Below, piece by piece: positions 1-5,431 of a stretch of 11,999 nucleotides of DNA. Numbering within the stretch: position 1 is the first letter of the stretch; every line of letters starts with the position of its first letter. The DNA is taken from NCBI GenBank assembly GCA_036276235.1, contig DATBDZ010000216.1:1-11999 (forward strand), given 5' to 3'. Under the pieces are notes generated by a model, which ran no database searches, was not told where the DNA came from, and saw only the letters and a program-made list of their open reading frames with translations. Both the position numbers and the translations under genes were made by a program. The DNA is from JANWHF01 sp036276235. GTDB lineage: Bacteria > Planctomycetota > Phycisphaerae > Tepidisphaerales > Tepidisphaeraceae.

Positions 1-141
1 TTCCCAGTCGGCGAAATCGACGCCGCGGAGAATCTCGTCAAAGAGCCGCACCGGATGATCCGCCGCCAGGCTGTCGTCCAGCGTCGGCGAATAGAGTGTG
101 AACTGCGTTCGATCGATCGGAGCCGTGGCCCAGTGAGACAT
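1..141 (-). CDS. Transposase, N-terminal fragment (DUF772/InsH-type N-terminal domain)
   Basis: Only the first 47 codons lie in the window; the rest is beyond base 1. The reading begins MSHWATAPIDRTQ and continues with a 'LxxSLAADHPVRLFDEIL' stretch (residues 22-38). This resembles the conserved start of IS5/IS1182-group transposases (the domain before the DDE catalytic core), where a 'P.LDD.L..DH..R.' motif is typical. The ATG at 141 is preceded by a strong ribosome site, GGGAGGT, about 7 bases upstream, which fixes the start. No catalytic residue is visible because the core lies outside. Whether the element is intact cannot be told, and no terminal inverted repeat could be assigned. The family name is moderately secure; the subgroup is a guess. 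Confidence 0.72.
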   Translation of the reverse strand, partial: MSHWATAPIDRTQFTLYSPTLDDSLAADHPVRLFDEILRGVDFADWE

Positions 142-158
142 CGCCGACCTCCCTGTCG

Positions 159-194
159 TTGGTGGCGGCGTGCATTGAAGCGCCACGCCACCAA
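159..194. repeat. Stem-loop upstream of the transposase
   Basis: TTGGTGGCG (159-167) pairs exactly with CGCCACCAA (186-194) across an 18-base loop. It sits 18 bases upstream of the transposase start, in what would be its leader or the end of the insertion sequence. Such stems near IS ends can limit transposase translation or be part of the terminal repeat, but nothing here decides between these. Confidence 0.4.
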
Positions 195-230
195 AACTGC
201 AAGGGCCGCGCCAAATAAATCGACAGGCCC

Positions 231-344
231 TACTCAGGGGAGAGGGTTGGGGTGAGGGGACAAAGCGTGAATCTTGCGAGCCGCGCCGTATTGCGAGCCG
301 CCGTCCCCTCACCCTGCCCTCTCCCCTGAGTACAGGGGAGAGGG
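231..344. repeat. Palindromic repeat element, left end truncated (same family as 5831-5939)
   Basis: The arm at 231-261 is an almost perfect inverted copy of 303-332 (about 30 bases, differing at only two or three positions). The right end carries its own 12-bp hairpin: CCCTCTCCCCTG (317-328), loop AGTA (329-332), CAGGGGAGAGGG (333-344). The left end starts at TACTCAGGGG, that is, at the mirror-image loop, so the outer left arm appears lost. Between the arms is a direct repeat TTGCGAGCCGC (274-284 and 291-301). The layout and the loop words TACT/AGTA match the element inside the ThiF-like gene at 5831-5939. Confidence 0.75.
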
Positions 345-355
345 TTCTGAGCGGC

Positions 356-408
356 GGATAAATCCCGCCCTACGTTGCTCCTTCATGTAGGGCGGGATAA
401 ATCCCGCC
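356..408. repeat. Combined inverted and direct repeat
   Basis: ATCCCGCCCTAC (362-373) pairs perfectly with GTAGGGCGGGAT (387-398) over a 13-base loop. The word GGATAAATCCCGCC occurs twice, at 356-369 and 395-408. The unit lies 35 bases beyond the stop codon of the radical SAM gene. It could act as a transcription stop for that gene, but no T-run follows the stem on either strand, so a dispersed palindromic repeat is the better reading. Confidence 0.6.
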
Positions 409-442
409 GGCTTCATTTACGTTGAGTGGCTCGATCGTCAAA

Positions 443-1768
443 TCAACCGCAAGACGGGGTCGCCTTCGCGCCCGCCCGCCACTTGTTGAACTCCGCCCGG
501 CGATGTTGCGTGAACGCGTCGGAATAAAGCCGGCCGGCCAGGTCGTAAAATCCTTGGCGCAGTTCGTCGACGCTCATCTTCGCCGGACGGAAGTTGATGT
601 CGAAGAGCGTGCAGCGTTCCCATTGGCCATCGTGCAAGAGGCGGCCTTCGCGTTTTAACTGCTGATACATCGGCGTATTCGGAAATGGCGTTGGATAGGT
701 GATCTGCACATCAAATGGCAACGCATCTTCGACGAACTGATAAACCGCGTCGAAGATCTCAGGGCCGTGACCGTCGAGGCCGAGGACGAAGCAGGCGTTG
801 ACGCGGATGCCGTGCGATTGGATGCGCTCGATTGCCTGCTTGTAGCGCGGATATTGCCGCAGCTTCCAGTTGCGGCGAAGTTCCAGATCATTCAGACCAG
901 CCGACGTCGGGCTTTCAAAGCCGATCAAAACTTCCGCGCATCCCGCATCGCGCATGTCGGCCAGCAGCAGCGGATCGTCGGCGACCGACAGATCCGTCTC
1001 GGCAAACCATTTCACGCGGCGGCTGCGGAGTTGCGGCAAGAATTCCCGCCACCAGTCGCGGCGGACGAACGCGTTGTCATCCGCGAACTCGATAAACGGT
1101 CGCCGCCAAAGCTCGCGGATCTTGTCGATCTCGGCGAGCACCTTCGCGATCGGCTTCTGCTTGTAGCGCGCGGTGAGCAGAATCGAGGAGGCACAGAAGG
1201 AACATCTCCAGGGGCACCCACGGCTGGTTTGCACCGTCAGCCGATTGTATTTGCTGATATCCAGCAGCTCGAACGCTGGCATCGGCGCGTCGGCAAGATC
1301 AAGTTCATTGCCGCGCGCGTCGTAGAGATTCTTGAGCGTGCCAGCCTGCGCATCGGCAACGATTTGCGGCCAGATGATCTCGCCCTCCCCGACGGCGGCG
1401 ATCAAGCCGTGGTCTGCCGGCTCACCCGGCACGCTCGTCACATGCAATCCGCCGATGACGACGGGAATGCCCGCCGCGCGGTATCGGCTGGCCAGCTCAT
1501 AGCCTTCGTTTACTTGCGCGCTGAATGTAGAAATTGCAACCAGATCGAAATTGGTCGGCAGGTTTTCGGCCGCCGCCAAATCCGCGACTTCGATGTAGGA
1601 GATTTCATGCTCGGCCGGCGTCATTCCCGCAAGCGTCAGCAATCCCAGACTCGGCAGCGACGCGATCGTTTTGCTCCGCTCGACAAATCCAGGCAGCGTG
1701 AGGCCGAGCCGTAAGAGTTCCTGGTCGCAAGCGCGAATTCCGGACATCGCGATCAATCCGATTTTCAT
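443..1768 (-). CDS. B12-binding-domain radical SAM protein
   Basis: A 441-residue enzyme of the cobalamin-binding radical SAM group. The radical SAM cluster motif is GCPWRCSFC, with C185, C189 and C192 to hold the 4Fe-4S cluster. The N-terminal part (about 1-140) looks like a B12-binding fold: 'FDLVAIS' (74-80), 'IPVVIGGLHVTSVP' (101-114) and 'GEGE' (127-130), a pattern typical of the BchE/HpnJ-like relatives that lack the classic DxHxxG histidine. 'CAEVLIGFES' (277-286) and 'VNACFVLGLDG' (323-333) are later barrel strands. The frame stays open upstream to 2239, but that part overlaps the membrane-protein gene and is unlike the family. The ATG at 1768 gives the natural N-terminus MKIGLIAMSG, with AAGGGTG just upstream and ATGA overlap with the preceding gene. 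The substrate is unknown; members methylate, cyclise or rearrange lipids, pigments and peptides. Confidence 0.88.
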   Translation of the reverse strand: MKIGLIAMSGIRACDQELLRLGLTLPGFVERSKTIASLPSLGLLTLAGMTPAEHEISYIEVADLAAAENLPTNFDLVAISTFSAQVNEGYELASRYRAAGIPVVIGGLHVTSVPGEPADHGLIAAVGEGEIIWPQIVADAQAGTLKNLYDARGNELDLADAPMPAFELLDISKYNRLTVQTSRGCPWRCSFCASSILLTARYKQKPIAKVLAEIDKIRELWRRPFIEFADDNAFVRRDWWREFLPQLRSRRVKWFAETDLSVADDPLLLADMRDAGCAEVLIGFESPTSAGLNDLELRRNWKLRQYPRYKQAIERIQSHGIRVNACFVLGLDGHGPEIFDAVYQFVEDALPFDVQITYPTPFPNTPMYQQLKREGRLLHDGQWERCTLFDINFRPAKMSVDELRQGFYDLAGRLYSDAFTQHRRAEFNKWRAGAKATPSCG

Positions 1769-2148
1769 GACATCACCCTTCGCCAAAGCAGCCCGATCAC
1801 ACCCGCCAGCACACACCCAACCGGCAGCACAAAAAGATGGCGAAGCAGTCTTCGCCACGCCGACAGAAAGCAGATCGCCGGCATGAGGACGATCGCCGCC
1901 GCCATGGCCACCGCGCACGGGAACGGCGGGGCCGGCCAATGCAAGCCCCGGACGGTCAAAGCCAGCGACAGATTCAGAAGCGCGATGCCGAAGAATGAGA
2001 TATGGCCCAGGCGCATCAAACGCCGCCGCCACGATCCGTAGCCGCCGAGCCAATGTTCCTCGTTGAACCGAAGGCCAGCGATCGAGCCGGATAGCACACC
2101 GGCGAGGATGCCAAACCATGCGGCGAATTCGTTGATGGAAGTTGTCAT
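1765..2148 (-). CDS. Small four-helix membrane protein, conserved type, function unknown
   Basis: This 127-residue protein has four likely membrane helices, at about 8-26, 47-66, 77-97 and 104-122. A conserved-looking cytoplasmic stretch, WLGGYGSWRRRLMRLGHISFF (33-53), lies before helix 2. I recall similar 'RLGHI.FFG.LLN' proteins of unknown role in Planctomycetota, but cannot verify this here. Its stop overlaps the start of the radical SAM gene by ATGA, so the two are probably translated together and may serve one pathway, perhaps a membrane-associated modification. The ATG at 2148 was chosen because it starts just before helix 1. A TTG start at 2211 would add 21 residues. Neither has a strong ribosome site. 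Confidence 0.75.
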   Translation of the reverse strand: MTTSINEFAAWFGILAGVLSGSIAGLRFNEEHWLGGYGSWRRRLMRLGHISFFGIALLNLSLALTVRGLHWPAPPFPCAVAMAAAIVLMPAICFLSAWRRLLRHLFVLPVGCVLAGVIGLLWRRVMS

Positions 2149-2364
2149 TCGCACAAATCGCGCAAAGGACCTGTCGCTCAGACACGGGAGCCAAAGCAGG
2201 ATCAGTGCCAATCGGGTGGAACCGTATAAACCACTCCAATGACAGGGGTTATGTAAATCGAGCTGATCCCTATTGCCGTGCGGATGTGCAATCGGCGCTG
2301 GTCGATTACTCGTCCAATGTACGTCTATCAGCGCGCACGAGATGCTTTGTCTGCGCCACGGAAT

Positions 2365-2449
2365 CGCGCTCCGCTGCGCGTCGCGGCTAACCGGGCGCGG
2401 AGGTGTCGTCGATCACATCCCGGTAAGCCGCGACGCGCAGCGGAGCGCG
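2365..2449. repeat. Long inverted repeat, 31-base arms
   Basis: The arm 2365-2395 is the reverse complement of 2419-2449 with a single mismatch (30 of 31), around a 23-base centre (2396-2418). The arms start CGCGCTCCGCTGCGCGTCGC and end with ACCGGG. The length and near-identity suggest a dispersed palindromic element rather than a terminator: no T-run follows and no gene ends here. It is a different sequence family from the elements at 231-344 and 5831-5939. Confidence 0.8.
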
Positions 2450-2521
2450 GCCCGCGATACTGAAGCACCTGCCCCTTTCTTTCAAACTTCGTGAAAACGA
2501 TCACAGCGTTTCTCGACCTGC

Positions 2522-2546
2522 TATACTTTCAGTAGATACTGAAAGT
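2522..2546 (+). promoter_or_regulatory. Promoter -10 box with overlapping palindromic operator of the GbsR-like regulator
   Basis: ACTTTCAGTA (2525-2534) and TACTGAAAGT (2537-2546) are perfect inverted copies separated by GA. The -10-like hexamer TATACT (2522-2527) overlaps the left half. The site ends 15 bases before the start codon and 4 bases before the ribosome site AGGAG. A dimeric winged-helix repressor bound here would block its own transcription, so autoregulation is the natural reading. No good -35 box is visible. Confidence 0.72.
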
Positions 2547-2561
2547 TCCAAGGAGCACGAT

Positions 2562-3173
2562 ATGAGCACGACATCATTTCCTTCCATGGCAATCCCGCCC
2601 GCGCCAACGGCGGGCAACCGCGCGGCCGGCGATGCGCAGAAGCAATTGCGGACGGCACAGGATCTGTTTATCCGCCGCTGGGGCGAGATGGGGCAGATCT
2701 GGGGGATCAACCGCACGATGGCGGAGATTCACGCGTTTCTCTACATCACCGCCCAGCCGCAATGTACGGATGACGTGATGGAGCGGCTGAACATCAGCCG
2801 CGGGAATGCGTCGATGAGCCTGCGGGCGTTGTGCGACTGGGGCATCATCCGCCGCATGCACAAGCGCGGCGAGCGGCGCGAATTCTTCGAGAGCCTTTCG
2901 GATGTGTGGGAAATGTTTTCAATTATCGCCGCCGAGCGCAAGCGCCGCGAGATGGACCCTGTGTTGGAGACGATCAAGCAGTGCCGCAAGATGCTGGATG
3001 AATCGACGCTAGGCAAATCCGCCGCGCGGCAGGAGGACGTCGCCGCCACGCGGCAACGCCTGGCCGGGATGGAAGAGTTCGTCGAAGTAACCAACACAAT
3101 CTTCCAGCAATTCGTGGGCAACGCAAAAAGCGGATTGAATCGGGTGGCGAGAGTGTTGTTGAAAGCCTTTTGA
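2562..3173 (+). CDS. GbsR/MarR-type winged-helix transcriptional regulator
   Basis: A 203-residue DNA-binding protein. The helix-turn-helix lies at about 68-95 ('TDDVMERLNISRGNASMSLRAL'-like: helices 68-76 and 80-91), followed by a basic wing 'IIRRMHKRGERREFF' (95-109). The segment 'GQIWGINRTMAEIHAFLYI' (44-62) is typical of the GbsR branch, whose members control osmolyte (betaine) uptake and synthesis and other membrane or export genes. The C-terminal half (115-203) is helical and probably dimerises. An unstructured Pro/Ala-rich N-terminus precedes. AGGAG 7 bases before ATG supports the start. The perfect palindrome over its promoter suggests self-repression. No obvious target gene is adjacent in the same direction: hicBA downstream is on the other strand. 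The family call is good; the effector is unknown. Confidence 0.85.
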   Translation: MSTTSFPSMAIPPAPTAGNRAAGDAQKQLRTAQDLFIRRWGEMGQIWGINRTMAEIHAFLYITAQPQCTDDVMERLNISRGNASMSLRALCDWGIIRRMHKRGERREFFESLSDVWEMFSIIAAERKRREMDPVLETIKQCRKMLDESTLGKSAARQEDVAATRQRLAGMEEFVEVTNTIFQQFVGNAKSGLNRVARVLLKAF

Positions 3174-3188
3174 CCTTTTGGCCCATTT

Positions 3189-3208
3189 GTTCAGGCAACC
3201 GCCTGAAC
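3189..3208. terminator. Stem-loop between convergent genes, possible two-way terminator
   Basis: GTTCAGGC (3189-3196) pairs with GCCTGAAC (3201-3208) over an AACC loop. It lies 15 bases past the regulator stop and overlaps the hicB stop codon at the convergent gene ends. No T-run follows on either strand, so intrinsic termination is only possible, not clear. Confidence 0.35.
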
Positions 3209-3421
3209 ATACTCGCCTCGGCTGCTGGGCTCGGGAATCGCAAGCCCATCCTGGATCATGCCCCGGATGTGGGTTTCGATTGCCGCAGTGATCAGTCGCT
3301 TGGCCGCCTCGGGCGTGTTCTGCCCAACCGCCACGCATCCTGGCAAGTCGGGCACGTAGGCGCTGTAGCTGCCATCCGCCGCCCGCTCAATGACCGCCAG
3401 ATAGTTTCGTGCGTGTGCCAT
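3191..3421 (-). CDS. hicB: HicB-type antitoxin
   Basis: A 76-residue protein with the HicB partial RNase-H-like fold: 'YLAVIERAADGSYSAYVPDLPGC' (7-29) carries the family hallmark 'YSAYVPDLPGC', followed by 'AAIETHI..M..DG..IPEP' (46-65). HicB proteins bind and block HicA, and usually repress their own promoter. This is the short form without an obvious added DNA-binding domain, which is common. It lies 19 bases downstream of hicA, the usual order for this pair. The ATG at 3421 has only a weak ribosome site. Confident by motif and neighbour. Confidence 0.9.
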   Translation of the reverse strand: MAHARNYLAVIERAADGSYSAYVPDLPGCVAVGQNTPEAAKRLITAAIETHIRGMIQDGLAIPEPSSRGEYVQAVA

Positions 3422-3440
3422 AATTGCGTCTGCCCGCCGG

Positions 3441-3626
3441 CTATCTCAGGCCGGCCTGTTTCAGGATGCTGTTGAGTGTACCGAGGGGGACGTCCTTGCC
3501 TAGGTTGCCGGGGATAGTGACGCGCCCTGGTTTGGTCGGATGCTTGAACTGTCGGTGACCTCCCTTGGCAGTCACACGAAACCATCCGTCGCGCTCAATC
3601 ATCCGAATCACTTCCCTGCACTTCAT
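3441..3626 (-). CDS. hicA: HicA-type mRNA-cleaving toxin
   Basis: A 61-residue double-stranded-RNA-binding-like toxin. The signature KGGHRQFKHP (21-30) includes the catalytic His24, and 'GRVTIPGNLGKDVPLGTLNSILKQAGL' forms the conserved C-terminal half, typical of the HicA/YcfA family that cuts mRNAs. The frame can start at a GTG at 3641, but the ATG at 3626 gives the standard N-terminus MKCREVIRMIERDGW and is preceded by GAGAG. The length matches the family, and the catalytic residue is present, so the toxin looks intact. It is the first gene of the pair, with hicB 19 bases on. Confidence 0.9.
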   Translation of the reverse strand: MKCREVIRMIERDGWFRVTAKGGHRQFKHPTKPGRVTIPGNLGKDVPLGTLNSILKQAGLR

Positions 3627-3700
3627 GGTCTCTCTCGGCACCAGATTTCATGGTAGCCAGCAGGGTCGCAGCGAGGCAAGAGGATACCGCCTGTCTCCTA

Positions 3701-3735
3701 ATTCAGCATTCAGCATTCAGCAATCAGCATTCAGC
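3701..3735. repeat. Tandem heptanucleotide repeat (ATTCAGC, five copies)
   Basis: Five back-to-back 7-base units: ATTCAGC at 3701, 3708, 3715 and 3729, and the variant AATCAGC at 3722. The array ends 5 bases before the stop codon of the PH-domain gene. It is one of three 7-base-period arrays at successive gene junctions here (others at 4337-4440 and 4871-4944). Confidence 0.85.
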
Positions 3736-3740
3736 ATTTC

Positions 3741-4313
3741 CTAAGTTCCCGTATCCATCTTCAGCACCCCGCGCTGGCGCTTGACGGCGATGATGCGTTG
3801 CTTGAGCTGTTCAAACAGATGGCGGCAGTTGGGCAGCGAGTGCATTACCAGCTTCGGCGTTGTGTCGTCGTGCGACATGATCGAGATGGAGCCGATGCCC
3901 AGGATGCGCTCGAGAATCGATTGATGGAATTGGATGTCCTCGACGTGCCAAAGCTCCAGCGTGTCGATGTCTTTGCCGATCAGGCCGCGCTCGTAGTCGA
4001 TGCGGTAGTTGGTGATGCGATAGCGAATCGTCAGCGCGCGCAAAATGGGGATCGCCAGTACCATCAGCCCCGCCACAATGAGCGCGGCAAAAGCTGCGAG
4101 GGGAACCTGCCGGTGAAACCCGAAGTGAATCACCAGCGGTATCGCAATCAACAACAGGCCGATGGCCTCAAACATCAACCCCTTGGCGACGGCCCCGCGA
4201 ATAACGGGCGAGCCTTCAAAGTAGACTTGCTCGCTATCATCCGCCGGCCGATGCGGCTGCGCCGCCGAGATCGGATGCGTCGATTCAGGTTCGTGCGGCT
4301 CGAGGTCGCTCAT
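3741..4313 (-). CDS. Bacterial PH-domain (bPH2/DUF304) membrane protein
   Basis: A 190-residue protein. A charged N-terminus (1-35) is followed by two membrane helices, about 45-63 (GLMFEAIGLLLIAIPLVIHF) and 72-91, then a YdbS-like bacterial PH domain (about 95-178). Hallmarks of that domain are 'TIRYRITNYRIDYERGLIGK' (95-114), the 'L...ED......ILERILGIGSI.I.S.D' pattern (119-149) and the 'LP......LF..L' end (160-170). Members are membrane-anchored and of uncertain role, sometimes linked to envelope stress or export. The ATG at 4313 has GGAG 5-6 bases upstream. It lies in a run of three minus-strand genes with EVE and YlbF-like genes, but 95-128-base repeat-filled gaps make a tight operon unlikely. 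Confidence 0.82.
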   Translation of the reverse strand: MSDLEPHEPESTHPISAAQPHRPADDSEQVYFEGSPVIRGAVAKGLMFEAIGLLLIAIPLVIHFGFHRQVPLAAFAALIVAGLMVLAIPILRALTIRYRITNYRIDYERGLIGKDIDTLELWHVEDIQFHQSILERILGIGSISIMSHDDTTPKLVMHSLPNCRHLFEQLKQRIIAVKRQRGVLKMDTGT

Positions 4314-4336
4314 GTTGGCTCCAAATAATCTGAATA

Positions 4337-4440
4337 AGTTGCCAGTTGTGAGTTGTCAGTGGCAAGAAAAATAAGTTGCCGGCTGTCAGTAACTACAAAT
4401 GCCTTTTTCCCACTGACAACTGGCAACTGGCAACTGACAA
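4337..4440. repeat. Inverted pair of heptanucleotide repeat arrays
   Basis: The left array has 7-base units AGTTGCC (4337), AGTTGTG (4344), AGTTGTC (4351) and AGTGGCA (4358). The right array has CTGACAA (4413), CTGGCAA (4420), CTGGCAA (4427) and CTGACAA (4434). The arrays are inverted relative to each other: 4351-4362 pairs exactly with 4410-4421. The repeat fills the gap between the EVE stop and the PH-protein start; no promoter stands out. Confidence 0.8.
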
Positions 4441-4441
4441 C

Positions 4442-4858
4442 TTATTCCAATTCCGATTCTCCCAATTCCAGCAACCGTTTCCACATGGCATCCGGCACCG
4501 GCACAACACTCAGTCGGCTGATTCGCAGAAAATCCCAGCCGGCGAATGACTTGTCTGCCTTGATGTCGGAGATGTTGACCGGATTATCCAGCTTCTTAAG
4601 CGGCTTCAGATCAACAACGACCAGCCGATCGTCATCTTCCTCAGGATTGGGATATGGTTTGGACGTTATCTTTGCGATGCCGATGGCGGAGCGCACATCG
4701 CCGGTGTGGTAGATGAGTGCCTCATCGCCTTTTTGCATGGTGCGGAGATGCTTGAGCGCCAGCGCATTTGAAATGCCGTCCCACGTGGCCTTCTTATCGC
4801 GGACCAGATCGTCCCAGGAGTAGCAGTCGGGTTCTGTCTTTAATAGCCACTTGAACAT
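4442..4858 (-). CDS. EVE-domain protein (DUF55/THYN1-like)
   Basis: A 138-residue single-domain EVE protein of the PUA-like fold. The start 'WLLKTEPDCYSWDDLVRDKKATWDGI' (4-29), then 'LRTMQKGDEALIYHTG' (38-53) and 'AIGIAKI' (58-64), match the family closely; the aromatic pocket residues (W4, Y13, W26) are in the usual places. EVE domains are thought to bind modified bases in DNA or RNA. The frame extends to 4939, but the extra N-terminus is only translation of the GGATNGA repeat, so the ATG at 4858 was chosen. No clear ribosome site precedes it. A stand-alone EVE protein of this size is usually a housekeeping-like gene, though EVE also occurs in restriction systems; no such system is visible here. 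Confidence 0.85.
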   Translation of the reverse strand: MFKWLLKTEPDCYSWDDLVRDKKATWDGISNALALKHLRTMQKGDEALIYHTGDVRSAIGIAKITSKPYPNPEEDDDRLVVVDLKPLKKLDNPVNISDIKADKSFAGWDFLRISRLSVVPVPDAMWKRLLELGESELE

Positions 4859-4870
4859 GGGAGTTAATTT

Positions 4871-4944
4871 GAGGACGGAGGATTGAGGATAGAGGATGGC
4901 AATTCGGTCGCTCGCTATCCTCGATCCTCCATCTTCCATCCTCG
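4871..4944. repeat. Inverted pair of heptanucleotide repeat arrays (GAGGATN)
   Basis: Units GAGGACG (4871), GAGGATT (4878), GAGGATA (4885) and GAGGATG (4892) are mirrored by ATCCTCG (4917), ATCCTCC (4924), ATCTTCC (4931) and ATCCTCG (4938). The arm 4871-4892 matches the reverse complement of 4915-4936 at 19 of 22 positions. It lies between the YlbF-like stop (4954) and the EVE start (4858). Confidence 0.8.
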
Positions 4945-4953
4945 TTTTGGAAA

Positions 4954-5358
4954 CTACCGCGAAAGACCTGTTAGCTTCGGCCCCGCGCCCGTCGGTGCCG
5001 CTCCGGCGGCGACCGGGTTGTCCGCTACCTGGCGCTGGATGGTTTGCGAAACTTTTCGCAGCAAATCGACAAACTCGACCTGGGCCATGTTCAGCGCTTT
5101 GATTTTGATGTGCGAAACGATGCGCCCTTGCAGCGCTTCGAGCTGCTGCTGCTGGGCATCGGTGACGGGCATGCCGGATTGGGCTTGACGCGTCAGGCCC
5201 TCGATCTGGCGATCCAGCTCCGCGAGCATGCGGCTGGCCTCGGCGTCCTGATCGACGGCGCGGCGGGCATCCTTGTAGCGCGTCACCGCGGGATGTTGAG
5301 CAACGAGCTGGCCCACCTTGGCCGCCTCGTCCATGATCTGTTGAGTATCAACTGGCAT
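4954..5358 (-). CDS. YlbF/YmcA-family protein (DUF964)
   Basis: A 134-residue, almost wholly helical protein. 'MDEAAKVGQLVAQHPAVTRYKDARRAVDQDAEASRMLAELDR' (9-50) is the family core: a helix pair with the H-P-x-x-x-x-Y/F-K-x-A pattern and the D-x-x-A-x-x-L spacing. A second helix pair follows (53-112), and then a Gly/Pro/Ala-rich tail (113-134). In Bacillus subtilis, YlbF and YmcA form a complex with YaaT that guides RNase Y in mRNA processing; whether that holds for this distant member is unknown. The ATG at 5358 has AAGGA 5 bases upstream. The gene is divergent from the sulfur operon, 73 bases away, and may share a two-way promoter region with it. Confidence 0.75.
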   Translation of the reverse strand: MPVDTQQIMDEAAKVGQLVAQHPAVTRYKDARRAVDQDAEASRMLAELDRQIEGLTRQAQSGMPVTDAQQQQLEALQGRIVSHIKIKALNMAQVEFVDLLRKVSQTIQRQVADNPVAAGAAPTGAGPKLTGLSR

Positions 5359-5380
5359 GCGAATCCTTGTTAGAGCCGCT

Positions 5381-5408
5381 ACTATAGTCCGCCGGGATTT
5401 TCGGGCAA
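5381..5408. promoter_or_regulatory. Two-way -10 box between YlbF-like and ThiF-like genes
   Basis: ACTATAGT (5381-5388) is its own reverse complement, so both strands carry TATAGT, a good -10 box. For the minus strand a TTGCCC -35-like hexamer (5403-5408) lies 16 bases upstream, giving a plausible YlbF-like promoter with a short leader. For the plus strand no convincing -35 is seen. Confidence 0.4.
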
Positions 5409-5431
5409 GCGGCGAAAGTTTACGACTGAAG

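Larger units (their letters stand above)
142..442. other. Gene-free gap filled with repeats
   Basis: These 301 bases between the transposase start and the radical SAM stop hold no convincing gene. They contain the transposase ribosome site, a 9-bp stem-loop (159-194), a partial palindromic repeat element (231-344) and a second inverted/direct repeat (356-408). The short reading frame at 55-255 on the plus strand overlaps the transposase in antisense and has low-complexity Arg-rich content, so it was not called. Confidence 0.6.
2149..2561. other. Divergent intergenic region, 413 bases
   Basis: This gap separates the minus-strand membrane protein from the plus-strand regulator. It holds a long inverted repeat (2365-2449) and, next to the regulator, a promoter with operator (2522-2546). 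I see nothing assignable in 2149-2364. Small plus-strand frames (for example from 2142, 2273 and 2278) have Arg/Ser-rich translations without family resemblance and were left out. Confidence 0.6.

Noticed and set aside
767..1714. Long plus-strand open frame of 315 codons opposite the radical SAM gene
   Set aside because: It is the antisense of a gene with clear motifs; its translation is Arg/Ala-rich with no family pattern, as expected of an open antisense frame in GC-rich DNA.
1769..2239. N-terminal extension of the radical SAM frame up to 2239
   Set aside because: It overlaps the membrane-protein gene in another frame, has no resemblance to the family, and the ATG at 1768 gives a natural start with coupling.
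3627..3641. GTG start of hicA at 3641
   Set aside because: The ATG at 3626 gives the standard HicA length with the catalytic His at position 24 and has GAGAG just upstream.
4859..4939. Extended EVE-protein start at 4939
   Set aside because: The added residues are a translation of the heptanucleotide repeat and unlike any EVE N-terminus.
3701..4944. CRISPR-like arrays at the gene junctions
   Set aside because: The units are 7 bases long, directly abutting and without spacers, so they are tandem repeats, not CRISPR.
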